From M55B112 sp964539395 (lineage in GTDB: Bacteria; Bacteroidota; Bacteroidia; Bacteroidales; GCA-2748055): a stretch of DNA of 64,000 bases. The notes under the pieces are model-generated. The model did not search any database, had not been told where the DNA came from, and was given only the letters and a program-made list of their open reading frames with translations. Made by a program: the position numbers and the translations under genes. This document shows, in pieces, positions 1-6,323 of this stretch. Numbering within the stretch: position 1 is the stretch's first letter; each line of letters starts with the position of its first letter. The DNA is taken from NCBI GenBank assembly GCA_964539395.1, contig CAZIIU010000013.1, forward strand, positions 1-64,000, given 5' to 3'.

Positions 1-143
1 TATATATCTGATTGTGAAATATTTGAAAAATTCAACTGTCAAACTCGGGAATTATTATTGACAGATCGATACTTGTATACCGGCATTCCATCAAGATTGT
101 ATACTTCTATCATAGGTTTAGGGTTGTGGTTGAAGACTTCTTC
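1..143 (-). pseudogene. possible remnant of a T9SS C-terminal sorting domain
   Basis: Read on the minus strand, the stretch contains IEVYNLDGMPVYK and, after an in-frame TGA at 41-39, QLNFSNIS. This resembles the last strands of type A T9SS sorting domains, which usually have a VYNL.G..VY segment and then an L..S..S.G.Y segment. The frame is closed upstream by a TGA at 146-144 and runs off the window on the left. No start, signal peptide or YPNP motif is visible. It could be the decayed end of a surface-protein gene or a chance resemblance. The remaining bases to 295 are AT-rich and hold no gene I can support. Confidence 0.25.
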
Positions 144-295
144 TCAGATTACGCAATAAAAGTAAAGCGTTACAAAATCAATTAAAAACCTTTGGCAACT
201 TATTGTATGGAATGTAACAATACAAACATGAACTACCGGGTTTTCTGTACGAATCATATTAACCCACGAGGTTGGTATGTGGTACCATCTTTGGC

Positions 296-1045
296 TTAGA
301 AACGATGCTCAAGCAGCCTGATACTCTGGGCAGGAACTCTTAGCTGATAGTTTCTTTGTTTATGCTCCAGGCAGCAAATATTAGACCGCCGGTCGACACT
401 GGAAATGTGATTCAAATTGATAATATAGGATCTGCTGATTCGAATTAAGCTACTTCCGGTCATTAATTTTTCAATGGACCCTAAGCTTAAGGTACTGGTC
501 TCCGATTTTCCCGAACTCAGAATGATCTGACTGTAGTTTCCCTGTGCCTCGACATAGAGAATATCTGAGGGATCAACAAAATAAAAACCGGTTCTTGTAT
601 TTAACTTGATCCTTTCTGGTTTTAACCTGTTGAGCAACTGCATCAACCTGGAATAATCAGACGCCCTGCTCTGCTTTACAAAATCGGAATATCGTTTGAT
701 TGCAGCGATCAATTCATCTTTCTTCACCGGCTTTAGAAGATAATCAAAGGCCGAATTTTTGATGGCCTGAATTGCATAATCCTCATAAGCCGTGAGAAAT
801 ATTATGCCAGGTTTAATAGTAAGCTCATTTAAATCATCCAGGTAATTGAATCCATTCTTACCAGGCATCTGGATATCGAGCAATACCAGATCGGGCCTTA
901 AATCGGCCGTATACTTAATGGCTTCATCAACTCCTGAGGCCATTCCTATAATTTCAACCCCCCGAAAATCGGACAGCAAGACAGAAATCAGTTCTCTTGC
1001 ATCGGGATTGTCATCAATAATAAGAAGTTTTATCAAACCTTCCAT
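296..1045 (-). CDS. LytTR-family response regulator
   Basis: A two-domain cytoplasmic response regulator of 249 residues. The receiver domain (about 5-120) has the acidic pair D11/D12, the phosphoacceptor D57 in LLDIQMPG, T85 and K105 of LKP. The C-terminal part (about 145-249) is a LytTR DNA-binding domain, recognisable from the FYFVDPSDILYVEAQGNY segment and the later RISRSYIINLNHI segment. In Bacteroidota these regulators are normally phosphorylated by a membrane LytS/YehU-type histidine kinase. No kinase lies on either side here: coaD diverges upstream and the downstream 295 bases have no gene. The partner must be elsewhere or beyond the left edge. Family assignment is firm; the target genes are unknown. 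Confidence 0.93.
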   Translation of the reverse strand: MEGLIKLLIIDDNPDARELISVLLSDFRGVEIIGMASGVDEAIKYTADLRPDLVLLDIQMPGKNGFNYLDDLNELTIKPGIIFLTAYEDYAIQAIKNSAFDYLLKPVKKDELIAAIKRYSDFVKQSRASDYSRLMQLLNRLKPERIKLNTRTGFYFVDPSDILYVEAQGNYSQIILSSGKSETSTLSLGSIEKLMTGSSLIRISRSYIINLNHISSVDRRSNICCLEHKQRNYQLRVPAQSIRLLEHRF

Positions 1046-1163
1046 GGCTTAAGGCGGTTGAATTAATATCCAGGTGAAGTAAGCAAAGTATATTGCGCTT
1101 CACTTTACAAATATCTTCAAAAAAGAGTAATTTAGCTCAACGAATCCAAAAAAAGTAAATGAA

Positions 1164-1634
1164 ATGAATAAAACCGCAATATTTCCAGGATCATTCGATC
1201 CCTTTACCGTGGGACATGAATCTATTGTCAGGAGAGCAATGGACCTGTTCGAGAAGATCATTGTTGGTGTGGGAGTACATTCAGGCAAGTTGCCACTCAT
1301 GCCGGTCGAATCAAGGGTTGCAATGATCAATGAGGTTTTCAGGAACGAAGAAAAGATTACCTGTGAATCCTTTGAAGGATTAACTGTGGATTTTTGTATA
1401 AAAGTGAATGCCGGTTATATGTTGCGTGGAATTCGTACCGCGGCTGATTTTGAATATGAACGTGCGATCGCCCAGATCAATAAAAAAATGCTGAAAGATG
1501 TAGAATCAGTCTTTTTGCTGACCAGTCCGGAACATACACCGATCAATTCAACCATAATAAGAGATATTATAAGGAATGGAGGTGATGCAGCCCAGTTCCT
1601 TCCCGATGGAATTGATATAAAAAAATACCTTTAA
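1164..1634 (+). CDS. coaD: phosphopantetheine adenylyltransferase
   Basis: CoaD transfers AMP from ATP to 4'-phosphopantetheine, the penultimate step of coenzyme A synthesis in the cytoplasm. At 156 residues it has the usual family length. The nucleotidyltransferase motif GSFDPFTVGH lies at residues 9-18 and contains the ATP-binding T..H pair. The C-terminal NSTIIRD (128-134) is the second nucleotide-binding motif. The MLRGIRTAADFEYE segment is also typical. It is transcribed divergently from the response regulator, and the next gene starts on the base after its stop codon, so the two are surely co-transcribed. Confidence 0.97.
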   Translation: MNKTAIFPGSFDPFTVGHESIVRRAMDLFEKIIVGVGVHSGKLPLMPVESRVAMINEVFRNEEKITCESFEGLTVDFCIKVNAGYMLRGIRTAADFEYERAIAQINKKMLKDVESVFLLTSPEHTPINSTIIRDIIRNGGDAAQFLPDGIDIKKYL

Positions 1635-3071
1635 ATGAGATTGTTCGCTGGTGTAGTCTTTCTTTGTCTGTCCCTCCTTTCAGAATCCGCTTTCAGTCAG
1701 GCACTATTACAGGGAAAAGCAAGTCAATTTGCTGGTGAAGAACTTCTGATAAGGAAAATCACAAATCCGGTAACTGGAGATTCAGATATTATTGGTACAA
1801 TAGATATCGATAAGAAGGGCTCTTTTTACCAGGAGATCATTATTAACTCGCCTGTCTGGATATTCATCAATTCAGGTATTTACCGGTCCACAATGTTTCT
1901 GGTTCCCGGTTTCGGCTATGAGATAAAACTTCCACCAAAAAGTGAAAAAAGTGAAGCCGATATAAGAAACCCATATTTTAAACCGGTTGTCGACCATATC
2001 CGGGTCATACAGGAATTCCCACTGGATACCCCAGGGAAAGGAGCTTTATCAACTGATTTGAATACCAGGATATTCCGATTTGATTCACTACTCCTGAACC
2101 AGAATTATCAAATGTTGGAAGCAATGAGGGTGTATGAACCCGTTGATCCTGATTCAATGATAACGACACTGGAAAAGAATTATATGAATGACACAAATCA
2201 ATCCTTCTGTGAATACAGGAATTTCAGGTACGGTCTGCTGAGAATAAACAGCCGTGACGTAGGCCTTCAATACATATTTGAGAATCACCTCAATACCGAT
2301 CAGCCCAGAACGGATAATCCCGCATGGTATGAGCTGTTTAATGAAATGTATAAAGAATTCCTTTTTTACTTTTCACGTACCGAAGAGGGAAAACAGATAC
2401 CTTACCTGATAAACCGCAAGCAGGATGCAGAAGCCGTGAAGGAGACATTAATACTGCACCCGGCCGTTCCCAACATGAAACTGGCAGAACTCATACTTAT
2501 AAAGGAGATCTTTGACACGTACTTCCAGGATTACTTTAACAGGGAAGCACTTCTCAGCTTGCTTGATAAGATCATTATTGATCCTGAATCCAAAGAGCAT
2601 GCAGTGTATGCCGCAGGGGTTAAGGACCATCTCACCCGTTTGAAGACAGGTAATAAACCACCCGGTTTTAAACTAACCAACAAGAAAAACCAGCATGTTT
2701 CACTGGATGATTTCAGAGGCAAATATGTCTACCTCAACTTCTGCACACCCGATAACTACAGCTGCCTCAAAGAGTACCCGTTTCTGAACGCGATCCATAA
2801 TATCCACAAGGATTACCTGGCTGTCGTCACGATAATGATCACGGAAGAACATCAAAACATGGTCCGGTTTATGGAAAAAAACGGGTATGATTGGACTGCT
2901 CTTTTTTATGGCAATGATGATCAACTCCTTATGGATTACAATGTAAGGGCCTTCCCAACATGCTACCTGGTTGACCCGGAGGGTGTGTTACTTCGATCTC
3001 CAGCCCAATTGGCTACGGAAGGATTTGAAGAACAGCTGTTTGGTATAATGAGGGCTAGAGGAGATCTCTGA
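1635..3071 (+). CDS. secreted TlpA-like thioredoxin-fold protein lacking CxxC
   Basis: A 478-residue protein with a signal peptide (about 1-22, ending in ESAFSQ). Its long N-terminal region resembles the beta-sandwich extension of Bacteroidota TlpA/ResA-like proteins. A C-terminal thioredoxin fold (about 335-475) carries the strand YVYLNF, the KEYPFLN helix and the cis-proline segment AFPTCYLVDPEG. In active members the first strand is followed by WCxxC. Here the aligned stretch is NFCTPDNYSC, so the nucleophilic Cys is replaced by Asn; the resolving Cys remains and an extra Cys sits six positions before it. It starts directly after the coaD stop. It overlaps the converging Nudix gene by 17 bases at the 3' end. 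Envelope location is inferred; the substrate is unknown. Confidence 0.8.
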   Translation: MRLFAGVVFLCLSLLSESAFSQALLQGKASQFAGEELLIRKITNPVTGDSDIIGTIDIDKKGSFYQEIIINSPVWIFINSGIYRSTMFLVPGFGYEIKLPPKSEKSEADIRNPYFKPVVDHIRVIQEFPLDTPGKGALSTDLNTRIFRFDSLLLNQNYQMLEAMRVYEPVDPDSMITTLEKNYMNDTNQSFCEYRNFRYGLLRINSRDVGLQYIFENHLNTDQPRTDNPAWYELFNEMYKEFLFYFSRTEEGKQIPYLINRKQDAEAVKETLILHPAVPNMKLAELILIKEIFDTYFQDYFNREALLSLLDKIIIDPESKEHAVYAAGVKDHLTRLKTGNKPPGFKLTNKKNQHVSLDDFRGKYVYLNFCTPDNYSCLKEYPFLNAIHNIHKDYLAVVTIMITEEHQNMVRFMEKNGYDWTALFYGNDDQLLMDYNVRAFPTCYLVDPEGVLLRSPAQLATEGFEEQLFGIMRARGDL

Positions 3072-3669
3072 CATATAATACGTCAAGCACGCTCGGATAA
3101 GTATTTTTTCTGATGAAGTCGGTCTTGCCCGGTTCAACCCACCGTATCTCTGTAATTTTTTCCGCAGTTTCCGGTACAGGTTCCTCATTGCCCTTATAGA
3201 GCATCTCATACCATTTGGTCTTTTTCAGCAGCATATCCTCTGTAATTTGATAGGTATGAAAAGTTGACAGTACCGGCTTAACGATTTTTAACTCCTGAAG
3301 ACCAGTCTCTTCCGATACTTCCCGAAGGGCAGCCTCCTCAGAGCTTTCACCGTTATCGAGTTTTCCCTTTGGGAGATCCCAAACACCATCGCGTTTCATC
3401 ACTAAAAATGTCCCGTCCGTACGCATCACCAATCCACCGGCAGCCTCAACAAACTCAAAGCAGGCCTTAAACTCTTCAAAAAGCGCTAATATGTCGCTGT
3501 GTACAATAAAAAGCTTGTTGATCTTAGTAAGCTCATTGAATACATGAACCAGTTCGGTCAGCTCCTGAAGGTTACTATACTTGTAGAATAATCCGTTGTT
3601 TTTTCCAAAAGTCTTTGAAAAATCATCCCCAAAATATACTGTTCTATCCTTAAAAAAAACTTTATACAT
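3055..3669 (-). CDS. Nudix hydrolase
   Basis: A Nudix hydrolase of about 204 residues. The complete Nudix box GX5EX7REVSEETGL follows the LPKGKLDNGE turn. These enzymes hydrolyse nucleoside diphosphates linked to another moiety and use the box to bind divalent metal. Before the box is an extension of roughly 70 residues, as in other Bacteroidota proteins of this kind encoded next to pyrE. I chose the ATG at 3669 (MYKVFFKDR) rather than the longer frame starting at 3717, because the extra 16 residues would lie inside pyrE and over its probable promoter. The substrate cannot be deduced. Confidence 0.88.
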   Translation of the reverse strand: MYKVFFKDRTVYFGDDFSKTFGKNNGLFYKYSNLQELTELVHVFNELTKINKLFIVHSDILALFEEFKACFEFVEAAGGLVMRTDGTFLVMKRDGVWDLPKGKLDNGESSEEAALREVSEETGLQELKIVKPVLSTFHTYQITEDMLLKKTKWYEMLYKGNEEPVPETAEKITEIRWVEPGKTDFIRKNTYPSVLDVLYVRDLL

Positions 3670-3672
3670 TTG
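3665..3672 (+). promoter_or_regulatory. putative -7 element of pyrE (TACATTTG)
   Basis: The octamer TACATTTG is an exact match to TAnnTTTG, the Bacteroidota sigma-A core element. Transcription normally starts a few bases after it, which here falls on the pyrE ATG pair at 3676/3679. The octamer also includes the start codon of the Nudix gene on the other strand (3667-3669). I see no clear -33 TTTG at the expected distance. Confidence 0.45.
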
Positions 3673-3675
3673 CCA

Positions 3676-4329
3676 ATGATGAAAACCAACTGCCGAATTG
3701 CTGAATATTTGCTGCAAAGTAAAGCAATTATATTAGAAACTGCAAGTCCATTTACCTGGGCTTCAGGCTGGAAATCCCCTATTTACTGCGATAACCGTAA
3801 AACACTTTCTTTTCCGAAAGTTCGTTCAGCCATCAGGGATGCATATGTTAAAATGATCCGTGAAAACTTTGAAATTCCCGATATGATCGCCGGCGTCGCC
3901 ACCGGTGCCATAGCACAGGGTGCTCTTGTAGCCGATGCCCTGGATTTACCTTTTGTCTATATCAGAAGCACCACCAAGGGTCATGGCATGCAAAACCTGA
4001 TCGAAGGGAACTGTTCACCCGGACAAACGGTAATTGTAATTGAGGATCTTATATCAACCGGGGGGAGCTCAATAAAAGCTGTGGAAGCACTTCGAACTGC
4101 CGGATGTGTTGTAACCGGCATGGTCGCAGCATTTACCTATGGATTCAAAACCGCGGAGATGACATTTAAAAAGCACCAATTGATTGTCCTGACACTTACC
4201 GATTTTGATACAATGCTTAAACAGGCTGTCGATAGCGGTTATATAGACGATAAACAGCTTGCTCTTATTCAGAAATGGAGGCTCGATCCGGCAAACTGGC
4301 ATGGACCTGGAACAGGCAATTCAGAATAA
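3676..4329 (+). CDS. pyrE: orotate phosphoribosyltransferase
   Basis: PyrE joins orotate to PRPP to make orotidine 5'-phosphate in pyrimidine synthesis. The PRPP-binding motif VIVIEDLISTGGSS lies at about residues 119-132. The flanking phosphoribosyltransferase elements (GVATGAIAQGALVADAL and YIRSTTKGHG) are present. Length, about 217 residues, is normal. Two adjacent ATG codons (3676, 3679) are the plausible starts; a TTG at 3670 is in frame but would lie within the presumed promoter. The gene is head-to-head with the Nudix gene with only six bases between start codons, so the transcript is probably leaderless. Confidence 0.95.
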   Translation: MMKTNCRIAEYLLQSKAIILETASPFTWASGWKSPIYCDNRKTLSFPKVRSAIRDAYVKMIRENFEIPDMIAGVATGAIAQGALVADALDLPFVYIRSTTKGHGMQNLIEGNCSPGQTVIVIEDLISTGGSSIKAVEALRTAGCVVTGMVAAFTYGFKTAEMTFKKHQLIVLTLTDFDTMLKQAVDSGYIDDKQLALIQKWRLDPANWHGPGTGNSE

Positions 4330-4386
4330 CCCGAACAAAGATTTAGCCAAAAGTTTATTCGGCTTCTAACCAATAGAGTTGTTTTG

Positions 4387-4650
4387 ATGTACCCTTCATC
4401 ATTGAAGCTTAATATGTCAACGATGCAAAGAAAAAAGATCATCAACCGAAATCGCCTTGACGATGAGCCCGGTGAAACCAATAAAATATTCAATAACGAA
4501 CTGTTCGCTGATGAGAGCTACTCATACAGAAATATTTGTTTTAGCGGTATTCGCCAACTCCGTTCGCCGGGCGCCATAGAAAATACTCTTTCTGCGATGC
4601 AACTGGTTTCCCGCAGCTTGAACGAAATAAATAGTATTATATTAATTTGA
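4387..4650 (+). CDS. doubtful small ORF
   Basis: An open frame of about 87 codons in the 338-base gap between pyrE and the SRPBCC gene. The product is hydrophilic, rich in Asn, Ser and Arg, without signal peptide, membrane segment or motif that I recognise. It is the only sizeable open frame in the gap and is on the same strand as its neighbours, but nothing beyond its length supports it. The gap also holds an imperfect 9-base inverted repeat (CCGAACAAA / TTTATTCGG, about 4332-4363) without a T-tract, perhaps a weak end to the pyrE transcript. Confidence 0.25.
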   Translation: MYPSSLKLNMSTMQRKKIINRNRLDDEPGETNKIFNNELFADESYSYRNICFSGIRQLRSPGAIENTLSAMQLVSRSLNEINSIILI

Positions 4651-4667
4651 ATTAAGAATTTAGGTAT

Positions 4668-5084
4668 ATGAGAATAGAAAGTAAGACAGGCTGTTCAACG
4701 AATCCTGTATCCATTGTATATTCATTCATCTCCGACTTCCGGAATTTCAACAATTTTATTCCTGCAGATAAGATATCAGACTGGAAGGCTGAGAAAGATC
4801 ACTGTATATTTCGACTTGACATGCTTGGAAAATTCAAACTGGATATCATTGAAAAAAAGGAAAACAAACTGGTTAAAGTAACGAGCGATCCTAAGAATTC
4901 GCAATACAACTTTAATCTCTGGATACAACTAAAAGAGCTCGATGAAAATGATACGCGAATTAAAATTACCATTGAACCACTGATCAATCAGTTCTTATCG
5001 TCCATGGTTAAATCACCCTTAAAAAAGTTTGCCGACTCTCTGATCGAAGAAATAGAGAGATTTGAATTTCCGCAAATGAGTTAA
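4668..5084 (+). CDS. SRPBCC (START-like) family protein
   Basis: A 138-residue cytoplasmic protein with the helix-grip pattern of the SRPBCC superfamily. An N-terminal strand is followed by a helix containing YSFISDFRNFNNFIP, then alternating strands, and finally a long amphipathic C-terminal helix (about 115-135). The family binds lipids or other hydrophobic ligands; the ligand here is unknown. Its place between pyrE and birA is a conserved arrangement in Bacteroidota. It converges on birA so closely that both stop codons share the palindrome TTAA at 5081-5084. Confidence 0.8.
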   Translation: MRIESKTGCSTNPVSIVYSFISDFRNFNNFIPADKISDWKAEKDHCIFRLDMLGKFKLDIIEKKENKLVKVTSDPKNSQYNFNLWIQLKELDENDTRIKITIEPLINQFLSSMVKSPLKKFADSLIEEIERFEFPQMS

Positions 5085-5809
5085 ATCATCTTTATTTCAT
5101 GAAAGCCGTGCGAATACAACTTACCTTCGCGCATTAGCTGCAGTTCGCCAATTTCATTCACACCGCTGATCACTCCTTCAAATTCATTGACACCATCAGT
5201 AAAAACTGATACTTCATTAATGCGAAAAAGTTGCAACAGGTAGGAAGTATCAATCATCTGCTGCTCTCCACCTTCCAGTTGTTTGTATCTTTTGTTCAGA
5301 AAACTGATCAATGAATCTCTGACCTCTTCAGGGTCGTAATTCTTTCCGGTTTCATTAATCATTGAGGTAGCCGGTCGCGGAAAAGGAGGAAATTCCATTT
5401 GGTTAATGTTAAGCCCTATCCCAATGATACTGTGCCGGATATCTTCCCCCAGAATGCTGTTTTCAATTAAAATTCCGCCAATTTTGCCTGAATCACAAAC
5501 AATATCATTCGGCCACTTGATACAACACGGTACAAAATAGCTGGCAAACAAATCGGTGATCGCCAGAGATACCGCTTTTGACAGCTGAAATTGCTGGTTA
5601 ACTGACAAAAATGCAGGATATACAACCCAGCTCATTAGTAAATTCCTGCCCGGGTCACTCACCCACCTGTTGGCGGACTGACCCCTGCCATGCTGCTGGA
5701 AACCTGCTGAAACAATAAACTCTCCTGAAACTGAACCTGCTGCGATTATTCTTTGCGCCTCATTATTTGTCGAATCAAGCATATCAAATGTGATCAGATT
5801 ACTCTTCAT
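5081..5809 (-). CDS. birA: biotin-[acetyl-CoA-carboxylase] ligase, no DNA-binding domain
   Basis: The enzyme activates biotin with ATP and attaches it to the target lysine of carboxylases. A substrate is in this window: the carboxylase alpha subunit at 31695. Visible motifs are the biotin/ATP loop GRGQSANRW, the KWPNDI motif and GGILIE. The frame extends upstream to 5917, but the first 36 residues are not BirA-like and would include the putative promoter. I therefore start at the ATG at 5809 (MKSNLITFDMLDSTNNEA), giving 242 residues. There is no N-terminal helix-turn-helix, so this is the monofunctional form and not a repressor. Confidence 0.93.
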   Translation of the reverse strand: MKSNLITFDMLDSTNNEAQRIIAAGSVSGEFIVSAGFQQHGRGQSANRWVSDPGRNLLMSWVVYPAFLSVNQQFQLSKAVSLAITDLFASYFVPCCIKWPNDIVCDSGKIGGILIENSILGEDIRHSIIGIGLNINQMEFPPFPRPATSMINETGKNYDPEEVRDSLISFLNKRYKQLEGGEQQMIDTSYLLQLFRINEVSVFTDGVNEFEGVISGVNEIGELQLMREGKLYSHGFHEIKMI

Positions 5810-5851
5810 GGTATAATTTTTGACAATGAAACAGGGAATAAACTTATTTGC

Positions 5852-5859
5852 CAAATTTA
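5852..5859 (-). promoter_or_regulatory. putative -7 element of birA (TAAATTTG)
   Basis: On the minus strand TAAATTTG matches TAnnTTTG exactly. It lies about 43 bases before the chosen birA ATG at 5809 and leaves a 5' leader of roughly 35-40 bases. It supports the shorter BirA start, because the longer frame would begin upstream of it. Confidence 0.4.
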
Positions 5860-5877
5860 GGTTAATAAAATAACACA

Positions 5878-5885
5878 TACCTTTG
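5878..5885 (+). promoter_or_regulatory. putative -7 element of rsfS-ftsH operon (TACCTTTG)
   Basis: TACCTTTG matches TAnnTTTG exactly and is followed by GC, a common context. It sits 47 bases before the rsfS ATG, back-to-back with the birA element on the other strand. A TTTA at 5856-5859 is at a plausible -33 distance. It would drive rsfS, ftsH, DUF2007, cdsA and psd. Confidence 0.5.
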
Positions 5886-5932
5886 CAGGCGAGTAGAAAG
5901 TGGAAAAATAAAAACACGATTGAATTATCTGA

Positions 5933-6304
5933 ATGACGGAAACCAGGATTGTTGAAACCAGTGAAAAGCTAGAAATAATTCTTGAGGCACTAAAGGAAAA
6001 AAAAGCAAAAGAGATTATTACAATCAACCTGGCAAAGGTTGATCATGCCATCTGCGATTACTTCGTTATTTGTCATGGAGACTCGACAACGCAGGTAGAT
6101 GCATTGACAGAAACTGTTGGCAGAAAAGTAAAGAAGGAGTTGCATACTGCTGCACATCATGTTGAAGGTACTGATAACTCCCTTTGGGTGCTGATGGATT
6201 ATTTTGACATTGTAGTGCACATCTTCCTGAACGAGAGACGAAGCTTCTATAAACTGGAGGAGTTATGGGCAGAAGGTGTTATGCAACAGATAGAGGATCA
6301 GTGA
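5933..6304 (+). CDS. rsfS: ribosomal silencing factor
   Basis: RsfS binds protein L14 of the large ribosomal subunit and blocks subunit joining when nutrients are scarce. The 123-residue length is normal. The family signature is visible as the DHAICDYFVICHGDSTTQVDAL segment, then HVEGTDNSLWVLMDYFDIVVHIF. First gene of a plus-strand run with ftsH, DUF2007, cdsA and psd; the spacing to ftsH is short. Confidence 0.95.
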   Translation: MTETRIVETSEKLEIILEALKEKKAKEIITINLAKVDHAICDYFVICHGDSTTQVDALTETVGRKVKKELHTAAHHVEGTDNSLWVLMDYFDIVVHIFLNERRSFYKLEELWAEGVMQQIEDQ

Positions 6305-6323
6305 TAATTTGAATTTTAAAGTA

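Noticed and set aside
5079..5084. Shared TTAA stop palindrome of the SRPBCC gene and birA
   Set aside because: A neat four-base convergent overlap, but such overlaps are common in compact genomes and carry no clear meaning.
5810..5917. N-terminal extension of BirA
   Set aside because: The 36 extra residues are unlike biotin ligases and cover an exact TAnnTTTG element on the minus strand; the ATG at 5809 fits better.
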